Shown here in pieces: positions 18,250 through 28,136 of a DNA stretch of 64,000 nt. The position numbers were made by a program, and so were the translations under genes. Under the pieces are notes generated by a model. It searched no databases. It had not been told where the DNA came from and saw only the letters and a list, made by a program, of their open reading frames with translations. This DNA is from Williamsia deligens (GTDB taxonomy: Bacteria > Actinomycetota > Actinomycetes > Mycobacteriales > Mycobacteriaceae), in assembly GCF_024171765.1 (NCBI RefSeq), contig NZ_JAMTCI010000001.1, forward strand, positions 2,156,796-2,220,795, given 5' to 3'. Every line of letters begins with the position of its first letter. Within the stretch, counting starts at the first letter, position 1.

Positions 18250-18323
18250 ATCACCACCGCCGCCCCCGCCCGGGGGCGGCGTCCGTTCACCGCCGCTCTC
18301 GAGAAAATGGGTAGGCACCTGCG

Positions 18324-18968
18324 ATGACCGATTCCCCTGCGATGACCGATCACACCGACGTGGCCACCTCGGACCTCGAACGCCCGGGGGTCGCCTCCGG
18401 TTTCGACCAGCCGCGGGCCGAGGCCGCCGTCCGCGAACTGCTGCTGGCCATGGGCGAGGACCCGGAACGGGATGGTCTGCAGGACACCCCCGCCCGGGTG
18501 GCGCGGGCGTACAAGGAGATGTTCGCCGGCCTGTGGGTGAACCCCGACGACGTGCTGGCCACGACCTTCGACGTCGGCCACGACGAGTTGGTGCTGGTCA
18601 AGGACATCCCGATGTACTCCACGTGCGAGCACCACCTGGTGTCGTTCCACGGCGTCGCCCACGTCGGGTACATCCCGGGGGCGACCGGTCAGGTGACGGG
18701 CCTGTCGAAGCTGGCGCGGGTCGTCGACCTGTACGCGAAGCGCCCCCAGGTGCAGGAGCGGCTGACGACGCAGATCGCCGACGCGCTGGTCCGCAAGCTC
18801 GATCCGCGCGGGGTGATCGTGGTCATCGAGGCCGAACACCTGTGCATGGCGATGCGGGGCATCCGCAAGCCCGGGGCGAGCACCACCACCTCCGCGGTCC
18901 GCGGCATCTTCAAGACCAACGCGATCAGCCGCGGTGAGGCGCTCGAGCTCATCGCGCGACGGACCTGA
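18324..18968 (+). CDS. folE: GTP cyclohydrolase I
   Basis: A 214-residue enzyme converting GTP to dihydroneopterin triphosphate, the first folate step. The zinc and catalytic motifs are clear: [26 protein letters not shown] (Cys and His ligands, about residues 94-119), [22 protein letters not shown], and [19 protein letters not shown] (second cysteine). The N-terminus offers two ATGs (18324 and 18342); the first is used. It starts the folE-folP-folB-folK run. Confidence 0.95.
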   Translation: MTDSPAMTDHTDVATSDLERPGVASGFDQPRAEAAVRELLLAMGEDPERDGLQDTPARVARAYKEMFAGLWVNPDDVLATTFDVGHDELVLVKDIPMYSTCEHHLVSFHGVAHVGYIPGATGQVTGLSKLARVVDLYAKRPQVQERLTTQIADALVRKLDPRGVIVVIEAEHLCMAMRGIRKPGASTTTSAVRGIFKTNAISRGEALELIARRT

Positions 18969-18997
18969 CGTCCGTTCTCACGCCGCCCACGCCTACC

Positions 18998-19894
18998 GTG
19001 GACGGCGTGTCCCCCGTCGTCGACCTGACACCCGACACCCGCACGCGGGTCGTCGGTGTCCTCAACGTCACGGCCGACTCGTTCTCCGACGGCGGCCGCT
19101 ATCTGGACCCGGACCGGGCTGTCGCCCACGGCCTGTCGTTGCGGGCCGACGGCGCGGACCTGGTGGACGTCGGCGGGGAGTCGACGCGACCCGGCGCGAC
19201 CAGGGTCGACCCCGACACCGAGCGCGATCGTGTGGTCCCGGTGATCGCCACGCTCGCTGCCGAGGGTGTCGCGGTGTCCGTGGACACGATGCGGGCGACC
19301 GTGGCGGCCGCCGCTGTCGAGGCCGGAGCCGCCGTCATCAACGACGTCTCGGGGGGCCGCGCCGACCCGGACATGGCCCGCGTGGCCGCCGAGACCGGCG
19401 TGCCCTGGATCCTCATGCACTGGCGGCCCACCGTCGACGCATCGGGCGTGACCCGCTTCGCCCACCGTGTCGACGACGTCGGCGGCTATCGCGACGTCGT
19501 CGCGCAGGTCAGCTCCGAACTCCTCGCCCAGGTCGACGCGGCCGTGCGCGCCGGCGTCGACCCGGGACGCATCGTCCTCGACCCGGGACTCGGTTTCGCC
19601 AAGGCCCCCGAGCACAACTGGGCACTGCTGCACGCGCTGCCCACGTTGGTGGGGCTCGGCTACCCGGTGCTCGTCGGGGCATCGCGCAAACGCTTCCTCG
19701 GCGCCCTGCTCGGCGGACCCGACGACCCCCGACCGCCCGCGGGGCGCGAGGTCGCGACAGCCGCCGTCACCGCGCTGGCCGCCGCCCACGGCGCGTGGGG
19801 TGTCCGGGTGCACGACGTGGTCGCCGGACGCGATGCTGTGGCGGTCGCCGACGCGTGGTCGACCGGAGGACGACGGGGGCTGGTGGATGGCTGA
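18998..19894 (+). CDS. folP: dihydropteroate synthase
   Basis: A 298-residue enzyme joining p-aminobenzoate to the pterin diphosphate; it is the sulfonamide target. [17 protein letters not shown] (about residues 12-28) and [14 protein letters not shown] (about 53-66) are the family signatures. The catalytic loop [13 protein letters not shown] near residue 228 and the final [16 protein letters not shown] are intact. GTG at 18998 is the first usable start; GTG at 19007 is possible. It overlaps folB by 8 bp. Confidence 0.95.
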   Translation: MDGVSPVVDLTPDTRTRVVGVLNVTADSFSDGGRYLDPDRAVAHGLSLRADGADLVDVGGESTRPGATRVDPDTERDRVVPVIATLAAEGVAVSVDTMRATVAAAAVEAGAAVINDVSGGRADPDMARVAAETGVPWILMHWRPTVDASGVTRFAHRVDDVGGYRDVVAQVSSELLAQVDAAVRAGVDPGRIVLDPGLGFAKAPEHNWALLHALPTLVGLGYPVLVGASRKRFLGALLGGPDDPRPPAGREVATAAVTALAAAHGAWGVRVHDVVAGRDAVAVADAWSTGGRRGLVDG

Positions 19895-20267
19895 CCGCAT
19901 CGAGCTGCGCGGGCTGGTGGTCCGCGGCAACCACGGGGTCTTCGACCACGAGAAGCGCGACGGACAGGACTTCGTCCTCGACATCGTCCTGTGGCTGGAC
20001 CTGCGTCCGGCCGCCGAGAGCGACGACCTCGCCGACACCGTCGACTACGGCGGGCTCGCCCAGCGCGCCCACGACATCGTGGCCGGTCCCGCGCGCGATC
20101 TCATCGAGACCGTCGCCGCTGAGATCGCCGACGACATCATGACCGACGAGCGGGTCGCGGCCTGCGAGGTCACCGTCCACAAGCCGTCGGCACCCATCCC
20201 GCTGACCTTCGCCGACGTGGCCGTCGTGACCCGTCGGTCGCGCGCGCCGCGGGGTCGGACATCGTGA
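19887..20267 (+). CDS. folB: dihydroneopterin aldolase
   Basis: A 126-residue enzyme releasing glycolaldehyde from 7,8-dihydroneopterin. It starts [31 protein letters not shown], with the substrate-binding glutamate in the expected HGVFDHEK context, and ends [20 protein letters not shown] carrying the catalytic lysine (KPSAPI). ATG at 19887 lies inside the end of folP. The stop overlaps folK (GTGA). Confidence 0.93.
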   Translation: MADRIELRGLVVRGNHGVFDHEKRDGQDFVLDIVLWLDLRPAAESDDLADTVDYGGLAQRAHDIVAGPARDLIETVAAEIADDIMTDERVAACEVTVHKPSAPIPLTFADVAVVTRRSRAPRGRTS

Positions 20268-20800
20268 GCAGAGCGGTCCTCTCGATCGGTGCCAACATGG
20301 GCGACACCGTCGCCGCGCTCACGGGGGTGCGCGAGCATTTCGGCGACGTGGTCGTCGCGGCGTCGGCGATCCACGCGACCCCGCCGTGGGGACCCGTCGG
20401 CCAGGACGACTTCGACAACGCCGTGCTGATCGTCGACGACCCCGCCCGCGACGCCCACGACTGGCTCGAGGAGGGCTTCGCCTGCGAGCGCGCCGCGGAC
20501 CGTCGTCGCGAGGTGCGCTGGGGACCTCGCACCCTCGACGTCGACGTGGTGTCCGTGACGGTCGAGGGGACCACGGTCGTCGACGACGACCCGCACCTCA
20601 CGCTGCCGCACCCCCGCGCGAGCATCCGGGCGTTCGTGCTCGTGCCCTGGCTCGACGCCGACCCCGAGGCCCGCCTGTGGACCCCCGACGGTGAGCGCGC
20701 CGTCGTCGATCTCGTCGCGGACCTCCCGACCGACGACGTCACCGGCGTCCGTCGCCGTGACGTCCCCGGATGGGACCGCCTCCCGGTGGTGGCCCGATGA
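20264..20800 (+). CDS. folK: hydroxymethyldihydropterin pyrophosphokinase
   Basis: A 178-residue enzyme that transfers pyrophosphate from ATP to 6-hydroxymethyl-dihydropterin. [13 protein letters not shown] at the N-terminus and [11 protein letters not shown] (about residues 86-96, the metal-binding DxD) are diagnostic, and [19 protein letters not shown] follows. It is coupled to folB before it and to the DUF3180 gene after it by 4-bp overlaps. Confidence 0.94.
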   Translation: MSRAVLSIGANMGDTVAALTGVREHFGDVVVAASAIHATPPWGPVGQDDFDNAVLIVDDPARDAHDWLEEGFACERAADRRREVRWGPRTLDVDVVSVTVEGTTVVDDDPHLTLPHPRASIRAFVLVPWLDADPEARLWTPDGERAVVDLVADLPTDDVTGVRRRDVPGWDRLPVVAR

Positions 20801-21333
20801 CGACACGACCGGATCCCCGGCGGCGCGGCGGCCGCGACCCCGAGGACGGCGGGCTGGCACCCACCCGGGTCCGCGATCTCCTCGGCGTCGCGGCGGTGAC
20901 GGGCGTCGTGGTGTGGCTGCTGGTCCGCGTCGACTACGGGCAGCTGCCGCCCCTGCCGTTGCTGGCCGGGATCGTCCTGTACGCCCTGGCGCTGCTCGAG
21001 GCGGTCATCGCCGTCATCGTGCGGACGCGGGTCGCGGGGAGGCAGGTCGGTCCCGCGAACGGCCAACTGCACCCGCTGACCGTGGCGCGCGTGCTCGCCC
21101 TCGCCAAGGCCTCCGCGCTGCTCGGTGCACTGGCCGTCGGTGTGTGGGCCGGACTGCTGGTGTACCTGCTCTCGCTGTCGGACTCGTCTGCGGCAGACCA
21201 TGACCGGCCCGCCGCGATCGTCGGGCTCATCGGCGGGGTGGTGCTCGCCGCCGCGGCGGTGTGGCTCGAATACTGTTGTCGCACACCGGACGATCCGGAG
21301 GATGTTCCCGGGGCGTCGCCGTCGGGGTCGTGA
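20797..21333 (+). CDS. DUF3180 membrane protein
   Basis: A 178-residue protein with four hydrophobic helices after a 30-residue charged N-terminus: [42 protein letters not shown], a long [25 protein letters not shown], and [21 protein letters not shown]. It is an actinobacterial family always found next to folK in mycobacterial relatives (position of Rv3605c). Function unknown. The start overlaps folK by 4 bp. Confidence 0.8.
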   Translation: MTTRPDPRRRGGRDPEDGGLAPTRVRDLLGVAAVTGVVVWLLVRVDYGQLPPLPLLAGIVLYALALLEAVIAVIVRTRVAGRQVGPANGQLHPLTVARVLALAKASALLGALAVGVWAGLLVYLLSLSDSSAADHDRPAAIVGLIGGVVLAAAAVWLEYCCRTPDDPEDVPGASPSGS

Positions 21334-21421
21334 CCGTGCTCGCGACACCGCGGATCTCGCGTCGCCGACACCCTCGGCGGGCTGGCGCGTGCGGACCACG
21401 GACGCAAGTAGGGTGACGCGC

Positions 21422-22513
21422 ATGACGGTGACGGGCGGACGATCCGCCGAGTCCCGCCGGTCGCGGCGTGGACCGGCTCAGTGGCTTCTCGGGTTGCTGC
21501 TGATCCTTGCCATCGGCGCGTCCGTCGCCATGATCTTCAGCCGCGACCGCAGCATCGTCGCGAGCCTCGCGGTCATCGCCGCCCTCTGGGCCGCCGTGAT
21601 CGGCGCCATCCTGGTCACCAAGTTCCGGCGACAGGCCGATTCCGCGGAGGCCAAGACCCGCGACCTGCGCGTCGTCTACGAACTCCAGCTGGAACGCGAG
21701 ATCACCGCGCGCAAGCAGTACGAACTGGGCGTCGAGGCGCAGATCCGCCGCGAGGTGCTCGCCGAGTCCTCGGAGGAGCTGCGCGCCCTGCAGGAGCAGG
21801 TCGCGTCGCTGCGTGCCAGCGTCGAGGCACTGGTGGGCGAACTGCCCGACCCCCGTGCCGCGATCGAGGCGGAGAGGCTGCGGGAACTGGCGCGCCCGAC
21901 GGCGGTCGACGAGAGCGCACTGTCCGACGGCGCCGCCGCAGAACGCGACTTCGCCCGCACGGCACCGGAGCCGACCTCGGTGCCGGCATCGCCGCCGAAC
22001 GCCCCGACCGAGGTGATCGCGGTCGTCGACGACTCCGCGAACCGGCCGCGCTTCGTCGACGAGACGCCCACCGACGAGTGGGCCACCACCGCCGCGCCGG
22101 CGCAGACCGCGGAGCCCGCTCCCGCGTCGCCCACCCCGCCACCTGCCGCAGCACCCGCCGCGGCCGCCCACCACCGTCAGCCCGACGAGGAGTCGACTGC
22201 GTCGGGTGGTCGCCACGGACGGTCGTCGGGCAGTCACGCCACACCGACGCCTGACGACCCCGGACCCGTCGACACGCCGTCCCCGGCCGATCCGTCACCG
22301 GCTGCCGCGCGCGACGACGAGCCGGCCCCGGACGAGGCGATCGCCGACGCGACACCGGCATGGACCACCTCTGCGGAACGCCCGTCCGGCCGTGACCGCC
22401 ACCGCGCGCGCGAGGTCGACGCGGGGGCGCACAGCAACGGCCGGTCGGTGTCGGAGCTGATGGACTCCCTGCGGACCGCCGGTGGCGGTCGCCGCCGTCG
22501 TCGCGAGGACTGA
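21422..22513 (+). CDS. membrane protein with coiled coil and long disordered tail (DUF6779-like)
   Basis: A 363-residue protein. Two adjacent hydrophobic helices (residues about 21-62: WLLGLLLILAIGASVAMIF and IVASLAVIAALWAAVIGAILV) form a hairpin. A heptad-rich helix follows to about residue 165 (YELQLEREITARKQYELGVEAQIRR then AESSEELRALQEQVASLRASVEALV). The remaining 200 residues are Ala/Pro/Glu-rich and probably disordered, ending in the conserved-looking GRSVSELMDSLRTAGG followed by RRRRRED. It occupies the place of Rv3604c in mycobacteria. A cell-envelope scaffolding role is only a guess. Confidence 0.75.
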   Translation: MTVTGGRSAESRRSRRGPAQWLLGLLLILAIGASVAMIFSRDRSIVASLAVIAALWAAVIGAILVTKFRRQADSAEAKTRDLRVVYELQLEREITARKQYELGVEAQIRREVLAESSEELRALQEQVASLRASVEALVGELPDPRAAIEAERLRELARPTAVDESALSDGAAAERDFARTAPEPTSVPASPPNAPTEVIAVVDDSANRPRFVDETPTDEWATTAAPAQTAEPAPASPTPPPAAAPAAAAHHRQPDEESTASGGRHGRSSGSHATPTPDDPGPVDTPSPADPSPAAARDDEPAPDEAIADATPAWTTSAERPSGRDRHRAREVDAGAHSNGRSVSELMDSLRTAGGGRRRRRED

Positions 22514-22660
22514 CCCCACTGACGTCGGCCGGGACACGCCTGCCGCGGTGAGCCCGGTCACTCCGCGTTCCGTGTCGTCGCGCGCTGCGCCTATCCTCGA
22601 CGGCAGACCACGTCCGGTACCCGCCACGCGGGACCGGAACGCTGCATCAGGAGGACATCG

Positions 22661-23605
22661 GTGACCTCATCGGGCATCTCGAACTGGCCTGCGCCCGCCC
22701 GTCTCACGGTCGGGGTCATCTCGGCCGGTCGGGTCGGGACCGCGCTGGGATCGGCGCTCGAGGCCGCCGGACACGTCGTCGGCGGTGTCCTCGCCCGCTC
22801 GGAGCGCTCACAGGCCCGTGCGGCCCGCCTCCTGCCGGACTCCGAACTGCTCACCCTCGCCGCGGTCGTCGCGCGCAGTGAACTCCTGCTCGTCGCGGTC
22901 CCCGACGACGCGCTCGATGCGGTCGTGGCCGAGATCGCCGCCTGCGGTGCGCTGCGTGCCGGCACGATCGTCGCCCACACCGCCGGCGCCCGGGGCATCG
23001 CGGTCCTCGCGCCGCTGGCGGACCTCGGCGCCACCTGCCTCGCACTGCATCCCGCGATGACCTTCGTCGACTCCGACGAGGACGTGCGGCGGCTGCACAC
23101 CGCCTGCTTCGGTGTCACCGCCGCCGACGAGATCGGCTACGCGGTGGGGTCGGCGCTCGTCCTCGAGATGGGTGGCGAGCCGGTGCGCGTCCGCGAGGAG
23201 GCCCGCCCGCTCTACCACGCGTCCCTCGCCCACGGCGCCAACCACCTCGTCGCACTGATCTCCGATGCCCTCGACGGCCTGCGTATCGCCCTGGCGGGAC
23301 AGGAACTGCCCGGCCAGGACCCCGTCGACGACGGTCCCGGTGGACTCCCCGCCCGCGTGCTGGGCCCGCTGGTGACCGCCGCGTTGGAGAACACCCTCGA
23401 ACTAGGTCCGCGCGCCCTGACCGGGCCGGTCGCCCGGGGTGACGCACACGCGATCGCCCGTCACCTCGCCGCGCTCGACGAGGCCGACCCCGACCTCGCC
23501 GGTGCCTATCGCGCGATGGCGTTGCGCGCCGCGCATCACGCCGGAGCGTCGGACGCCGTGCGCGGCGTGCTGCGCGGCACCGACCCCGAAGGCCTCGACC
23601 GATGA
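22661..23605 (+). CDS. Rossmann-fold DUF2520 protein (ketopantoate-reductase-like layout)
   Basis: A 314-residue protein with an N-terminal NADP-type Rossmann domain ([33 protein letters not shown], residues 12-44) and a helical DUF2520 domain ([24 protein letters not shown], about 185-208). The fold order resembles ketopantoate and F420-NADP reductases. It directly precedes and overlaps panC, so a role in pantothenate synthesis, perhaps the missing ketopantoate reductase, is a reasonable but unproved inference. GTG at 22661 follows a strong AGGAGG by 6-7 bp. A -10-like TATCCT lies at 22592-22597. Confidence 0.75.
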   Translation: MTSSGISNWPAPARLTVGVISAGRVGTALGSALEAAGHVVGGVLARSERSQARAARLLPDSELLTLAAVVARSELLLVAVPDDALDAVVAEIAACGALRAGTIVAHTAGARGIAVLAPLADLGATCLALHPAMTFVDSDEDVRRLHTACFGVTAADEIGYAVGSALVLEMGGEPVRVREEARPLYHASLAHGANHLVALISDALDGLRIALAGQELPGQDPVDDGPGGLPARVLGPLVTAALENTLELGPRALTGPVARGDAHAIARHLAALDEADPDLAGAYRAMALRAAHHAGASDAVRGVLRGTDPEGLDR

Positions 23606-24513
23606 CCGCCACGCGCCCGTATGTGCCCGGCGCGTTGACGGTGCACCGCGATCCGGCGGCGATCGCCCAGGTGTCCCGCGCGCTGCGGTCCACGGGCAAG
23701 CGCGTCGTGCTGGTCCCCACGATGGGCGCGCTGCACGCCGGTCACCGGGAACTGATCCGTGCGGCCCGTGCGCAGGGACCCGCCGTGGTCATCGTCTCGA
23801 TCTTCGTCAACCCGCTGCAGTTCGGTGCGAACGAGGATCTCGACGCCTACCCACGGACCTTCGACGCCGACCGCGCGCTGTGCGAGGCCGCCGGGGTGGA
23901 GCTGCTCTTCGCCCCCACCGCGGCCGCGATGTACCCGGCCGGACCGCGCACCACGGTCCACCCGGGGCCGATCGGTGACGACCTCGAGGGTGCCTCGCGC
24001 CCAGGCCATTTCGCCGGGATGCTGACCGTCGTCGCCAAACTGCTCACCATCGCGGCACCGCACGCGGCGTTCTTCGGCGAGAAGGACTACCAGCAGCTCG
24101 TGCTGGTCCGCCAGATGGTCACCGACCTCAACCTCGACGTCTCCATCGTCGGTGTGCCGACGGTGCGCGAGTCCGACGGCCTCGCCCTGTCCAGCCGGAA
24201 CACCTACCTGACCCCCGCGCAGCGGGAATCGGCGACCGCACTGTCGGCGGCGCTGGTGGCCGGCGCGCACGCCGCCGCCGGCGGCGTCGAGGCCATCGTC
24301 GACACGGCCAGCCAGGTGCTGCGCACCCACCCGGAGATCGAGGTCGACTACCTCGAGGTCCGTGGCACCGACCTCGGCCCCCCGCCGGAACAGGGCGACG
24401 GCCGACTGCTCGTCGCCGCCCGGGTCGGCAGCACCCGCCTCATCGACAACGTCGGCGTCGCGGTCGGCACCGGATTCCTCGCCCGCGGCACCACCCCCGA
24501 TCCCGTCTCCTGA
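23602..24513 (+). CDS. panC: pantothenate synthetase
   Basis: A 303-residue ATP-dependent ligase joining pantoate and beta-alanine. Nucleotidyltransferase motifs are [18 protein letters not shown] (HxGH, about residues 39-56), [14 protein letters not shown] and [12 protein letters not shown] (KMSKS-like region). It overlaps the DUF2520 gene by 4 bp and is followed at 16 bp by panD and then by coaX, giving three consecutive steps of the coenzyme A pathway. Confidence 0.95.
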   Translation: MTATRPYVPGALTVHRDPAAIAQVSRALRSTGKRVVLVPTMGALHAGHRELIRAARAQGPAVVIVSIFVNPLQFGANEDLDAYPRTFDADRALCEAAGVELLFAPTAAAMYPAGPRTTVHPGPIGDDLEGASRPGHFAGMLTVVAKLLTIAAPHAAFFGEKDYQQLVLVRQMVTDLNLDVSIVGVPTVRESDGLALSSRNTYLTPAQRESATALSAALVAGAHAAAGGVEAIVDTASQVLRTHPEIEVDYLEVRGTDLGPPPEQGDGRLLVAARVGSTRLIDNVGVAVGTGFLARGTTPDPVS

Positions 24514-24529
24514 CAGCAGAGGACCCCCG

Positions 24530-24997
24530 ATGCTCCGCACCATGATGACCTCGAAGATCCACCGGGCCACGGTGACCCAGGCCGATCTGCACTACGTCGG
24601 GTCCGTCACCATCGACGCCGACCTCCTCGACGCGGCCGGACTGCTGGAGGGGGAGCAGGTGACCATCGTCGACATCGACAACGGTGCCCGGCTCGTGACC
24701 TACGCGATCGCCGGCGCGCGCGGTTCCGGTGTCATCGGGATCAACGGTGCGGCAGCGCATCTCGTGCATCCGGGTGACCTGGTCATCATCATCGCCTACG
24801 GGGTGCTCAGCCCGGAGGAACTCGAGTCCTACGCCCCCCGTGTGGTCTTCGTCGACGGCGAGAACCGCATCGTCGACCTCGGGGCGGACGCCGCGCACGT
24901 GCCGGACGGGTCGGGTCTGCTCGATCCCCGTGTGCCCGAGGACACCCGCGTCCCCGACGACACCGCCGAGCTCCTCGCCCCGACCGCCGCGCGCTGA
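24530..24997 (+). CDS. panD: aspartate 1-decarboxylase proenzyme
   Basis: A 155-residue pyruvoyl enzyme making beta-alanine from aspartate. Self-cleavage should occur between G24 and S25 in [13 protein letters not shown], giving the pyruvoyl group on the large chain. [20 protein letters not shown] is the second family signature. The last 35 residues, beyond the usual 126-residue core of E. coli PanD, are a Pro/Asp/Thr-rich extension as in mycobacteria, where mutations here affect pyrazinamide response. ATG at 24530 follows CAGAGGACC. Confidence 0.94.
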   Translation: MLRTMMTSKIHRATVTQADLHYVGSVTIDADLLDAAGLLEGEQVTIVDIDNGARLVTYAIAGARGSGVIGINGAAAHLVHPGDLVIIIAYGVLSPEELESYAPRVVFVDGENRIVDLGADAAHVPDGSGLLDPRVPEDTRVPDDTAELLAPTAAR

Positions 24998-25015
24998 GCC
25001 GGAGCGGGCGTCCCC

Positions 25016-25873
25016 ATGCTGCTCGTCCTCGACATCGGCAACACCAACATCCATCTCGGGGTGTTCGCCGGACGCGGTGAGCACTCGACGCTGGTGCGCG
25101 ACTGGCGGATCCGTACCGAGCCCCGCATGACCGCCGACGAGTTGGCGTTGACGCTCGACGGCCTCCTCGGTGAGGACACCGACCGCGTCGTGTCCGTGGC
25201 GGCGCTGTCCACCGTGCCGTCGTTGCTGCGTGAGCTGCGGGTGATGATCCCGAAGTACTTCGGCTCCGGCCCGCACGTCCTGTTCGAACCCGGCCTGCGC
25301 GCGGGTGTGCCGCTGCTCGTGGACAACCCGAAAGAGGTCGGCACCGACCGCGTCGCCAACGCCCTCGCGGCACGGGAGACGTACGGGACCGCCTGCATCG
25401 TGGTCGATCTCGGGACGACGACGCTCGTCGACGTGGTGTCGGCGAAAGGGGAGTTCCTCGGCGGCGCCATCGCACCCGGCATCGACATCGCCGTCGACGC
25501 CCTCGCCGAGCGCACCGTCACCCTGCGCACGGTCGAACTGCTCCCGCCCCGCAGCGTCGTGGGGAAGAACACCGTGGAGGCCCTGCAGTCCGGGATCCTC
25601 TACGGGTTCGCCGGTCAGGTCGACGGCCTGGTGTCCCGGGTGCGCCGCGAGGTCCCCGGCTTCGGTGACGACGACGCTGTGACCGTGGTCGCGACGGGGT
25701 ATCTGGCGCCGCTCGTGTTCGACGAGTGCCGCACCCTCGACGTGGCGCACCCGTATCTCACCCTCGAGGGACTGCGACTGGTGTTCGAGCGGCAGCAGGA
25801 CATCCGGCGCCGGCACGAGGCCCGGTCGCAGGCCGACCCCGATGGCGCCCGACGGTCCCCTGTGTCAGACTGA
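25016..25873 (+). CDS. coaX: type III pantothenate kinase
   Basis: A 285-residue kinase of the ASKHA fold performing the first step of coenzyme A synthesis. The phosphate loop DIGNTNIHLGVFAG is at residues 5-18; NPKEVGTDRVANALAA (about 103-118) binds pantothenate and VDLGTTTLVDVVSAKGEFLGGAIAPG (about 130-155) contains the second nucleotide motif. It starts 18 bp after panD in the same operon. Confidence 0.93.
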   Translation: MLLVLDIGNTNIHLGVFAGRGEHSTLVRDWRIRTEPRMTADELALTLDGLLGEDTDRVVSVAALSTVPSLLRELRVMIPKYFGSGPHVLFEPGLRAGVPLLVDNPKEVGTDRVANALAARETYGTACIVVDLGTTTLVDVVSAKGEFLGGAIAPGIDIAVDALAERTVTLRTVELLPPRSVVGKNTVEALQSGILYGFAGQVDGLVSRVRREVPGFGDDDAVTVVATGYLAPLVFDECRTLDVAHPYLTLEGLRLVFERQQDIRRRHEARSQADPDGARRSPVSD

Positions 25874-25877
25874 CGCC

Positions 25878-25913
25878 GTGATGAAGCGCTGTCGCGAGTG
25901 TTGTCGGGCCTGA
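25878..25913 (+). CDS. cysteine-rich leader peptide, candidate Cys-responsive attenuator
   Basis: A short frame from GTG 25878 (or ATG 25881) reads MKRCRECCRA then TGA, with three cysteines in seven residues. A -10-like CAGACT ends 6 bp before the GTG, as expected for a leaderless transcript. It sits in the 88-bp gap before the rhodanese-like gene. Short leaderless Cys-rich reading frames are known in mycobacteria to sense cysteine supply by ribosome stalling and control downstream sulfur genes; this one has the same form and place. Translation is not proved here. Confidence 0.6.
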   Translation: MMKRCRECCRA

Positions 25914-25961
25914 CGGCCCCGCCTCACCCTGCCCGCTTCCACACCCTCCAGGACTTCTCTC

Positions 25962-26414
25962 ATGCCCGTCGTGGCCTCGCTCTCGCGTTCTGTCCCCCTG
26001 TTCCCGGCGCATCCGGTGACCTCGGTCCGTCGTGCTCCGCTCGGTCTCCCGGTCGCCGACCTGCCCGCCGCCGTCGCCGCCGGCCACCGTCTGGTCGACG
26101 TGCGCTCCCAACTCGACCGCGACCTCGACGGGGTCGTCGGAGGCGCGATCGCGGTGTCCCCGGACGTCGTCGTCGAGCGTCTGACCCCCGGTGGTGCGGC
26201 GTCGCTGCGCAGCGCCCAGGAGTGGTCCCGGTGGGTGCTCGTCGCCACCGACGGCGACGACGCGGAATGGCTCACGTGGCATCTGCACGCGGCCGGTGTG
26301 ACCGGCGCGCGGTTCCTGCTCGGCGGCGTGCGCGCCCTCCGCGCTGCGCGGACCGCGTCGTTGCCGGTCACGGAGTCGCAGCGTCGGGATCTGGCGGCCA
26401 TCGCCGCCCACTGA
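25962..26414 (+). CDS. rhodanese-like domain protein lacking the catalytic cysteine
   Basis: A 150-residue single rhodanese-like domain: [39 protein letters not shown] (about 30-68) is the start of the fold, and [14 protein letters not shown] near residue 115 is the typical end. Where active rhodaneses have a cysteine loop, this protein has [13 protein letters not shown], with no cysteine anywhere in the protein. A direct sulfurtransferase reaction is therefore unlikely; a binding or regulatory role is possible. ATG at 25962 follows CCAGGA. It sits behind a Cys-rich leader and before lysS (position of Rv3599c). Confidence 0.7.
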   Translation: MPVVASLSRSVPLFPAHPVTSVRRAPLGLPVADLPAAVAAGHRLVDVRSQLDRDLDGVVGGAIAVSPDVVVERLTPGGAASLRSAQEWSRWVLVATDGDDAEWLTWHLHAAGVTGARFLLGGVRALRAARTASLPVTESQRRDLAAIAAH

Positions 26415-26444
26415 CGCACGACGGGCCGTCGTCGGTGGTGACGA

Positions 26445-26450
26445 TAGGGT
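26445..26450 (+). promoter_or_regulatory. -10 element for a leaderless lysS transcript
   Basis: TAGGGT at 26445-26450 ends 7 bp before the GTG start of lysS and there is no Shine-Dalgarno sequence, so transcription probably starts on the GTG itself, a common arrangement in mycobacterial relatives. Confidence 0.5.
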
Positions 26451-26457
26451 CGTCCGG

Positions 26458-27975
26458 GTGAGCGAGACCGAGCAGACCCCCGGATCCGAGACGGATCAAC
26501 TCCCCGAGCAGCTGCGCATCCGCCGGGAGAAGCGTGCCCGCATCCTCGCCGAGGGCGGCCAGGCGTATCCGGTGGAGGTCGCACGGACACACACGCTCTC
26601 GGCGATCCGCGCGCAGTACGCGGATCTGGAGACCGACACCGCGACCGGGGACACGGCCGGCGTGGCGGGCCGCATCATCTTCCTGCGCAACAAGGGCAAG
26701 CTCTGTTTCGCGACGCTGCAGGAGGGCGACGGGACGCAGCTGCAGGTGATGGTGAGCCTCAACGGTGTCGGTGAGCAGCGGCTGGCCGCGTGGAAGGCGG
26801 ACGTCGACCTCGGGGACTTCGTGTTCGTCCACGGCGAGGTGATCACCTCCCGCACCGGCGAGCTCAGCGTCATGGCCGACGACTGGGCGATGGCGTCGAA
26901 GTCGTTGCGCCCGCTGCCCGTCGCGCACAAGGACCTCAGCGAGGAGACCCGGGTCCGGCAGCGCTACGTCGACCTCGTGCTCAACCCGGCGGCGCGGGAG
27001 ACGGCCCGCACACGCATCGCGGTGGTGCGTGCCGTGCGCGACATCCTCACCGAGCAAGACTTCGTCGAGGTGGAGACCCCGATGTTGCAGACGCAGCACG
27101 GTGGTGCCGCCGCGCGCCCGTTCGTCACCCACTCCAACGCGCTCGACATCGACCTGTACCTGCGCATCGCGCCGGAGCTGTTCCTCAAGCGCGCGGTCGT
27201 CGGCGGGATCGACCGGGTCTTCGAGATCAACCGCAACTTCCGCAACGAGGGCATCGACTCGACGCACTCCCCGGAGTTCGCGATGCTCGAGACCTACCAG
27301 GCCTACGGCACCTACGACGACTCCGCGCGCATGACGCGGGAACTGGTGCAGGAGGTCGCACTCCGCGCCCTGGGGACCCTCACGCCGACCCTCGCGGACG
27401 GCACCGTCTACGACCTGTCGGGGGAGTGGCGGACCATCTCGATGTACCCCTCGCTGGCGGAGGCGGCCGGCGAGGACGTCACCCCGGACAGCACCGTCGC
27501 CGACCTCACCCGGCTGGCCGAGCGTGTGGGCCTGCGCATCCCGGCGGACAAGGGGTACGGCCACGGGAAGCTGGTCGAGGAACTCTGGGAGCACCTCGTC
27601 GGGTCGGGGATCAAGGAACCCTTCTTCGTCCGTGATTTCCCCGTCGAGACGTCACCGTTGACCCGCGATCACCGATCCATTCCCGGTGTCGTCGAGAAAT
27701 GGGACCTCTATGTCCGTGGATTCGAGCTGGCGACCGGTTATTCGGAATTGATCGACCCGATCATCCAAAGGGAGCGATTCGTCGATCAGGCGCGTCTCGC
27801 CCGCGCCGGTGACGACGAGGCCATGGTCCTCGACGAGGAATTCCTCACGGCCATGGAACACGGCATGCCGCCCACCACGGGCACCGGCATGGGCATCGAC
27901 CGCCTGCTCATGGCACTGACCGGGCTGGGAATCCGCGACACGATCCTGTTTCCGTTCGTGAAACCCGCGGAATGA
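26458..27975 (+). CDS. lysS: lysyl-tRNA synthetase, class II
   Basis: A 505-residue class II synthetase. An OB-fold anticodon-binding domain occupies residues about 65-155 ([32 protein letters not shown]). Class II motif 2 is [24 protein letters not shown] (about 257-280), and motif 3 is [15 protein letters not shown] near the C-terminus. The GTG start at 26458 coincides with a predicted leaderless start. The last third of the gene uses noticeably more A/T-ending codons than its first part. It is followed by lsr2 as in mycobacteria. Confidence 0.95.
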   Translation: MSETEQTPGSETDQLPEQLRIRREKRARILAEGGQAYPVEVARTHTLSAIRAQYADLETDTATGDTAGVAGRIIFLRNKGKLCFATLQEGDGTQLQVMVSLNGVGEQRLAAWKADVDLGDFVFVHGEVITSRTGELSVMADDWAMASKSLRPLPVAHKDLSEETRVRQRYVDLVLNPAARETARTRIAVVRAVRDILTEQDFVEVETPMLQTQHGGAAARPFVTHSNALDIDLYLRIAPELFLKRAVVGGIDRVFEINRNFRNEGIDSTHSPEFAMLETYQAYGTYDDSARMTRELVQEVALRALGTLTPTLADGTVYDLSGEWRTISMYPSLAEAAGEDVTPDSTVADLTRLAERVGLRIPADKGYGHGKLVEELWEHLVGSGIKEPFFVRDFPVETSPLTRDHRSIPGVVEKWDLYVRGFELATGYSELIDPIIQRERFVDQARLARAGDDEAMVLDEEFLTAMEHGMPPTTGTGMGIDRLLMALTGLGIRDTILFPFVKPAE

Positions 27976-28018
27976 CCATCGGCGCACGAATGAACGATCA
28001 CGAATAGTCGGACATGAA

Positions 28019-28047
28019 TTGTCGGCCGGGCTTTCGGCCGTTATCAT
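28019..28047 (+). promoter_or_regulatory. lsr2: lsr2 promoter
   Basis: TTGTCG (28019-28024), 17-bp spacer and TATCAT (28042-28047) form a good vegetative promoter. The resulting 5' leader of about 83-85 nt before lsr2 could leave room for autoregulation. Confidence 0.55.
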
Positions 28048-28136
28048 CGGTTTCTGAATCGGGGGAAGTCGCGGGGGGATCCGCAATGGGAACACCCGAT
28101 GTCGACGATGTGGTGAGACGACATGGGGAATCGAAC

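Noticed and set aside
15589-18318. 909-codon open frame opposite ftsH
   Set aside because: Antisense of a conserved gene; the sequence is a Val/Ala/Arg-rich artefact of codon bias with no recognisable domain.
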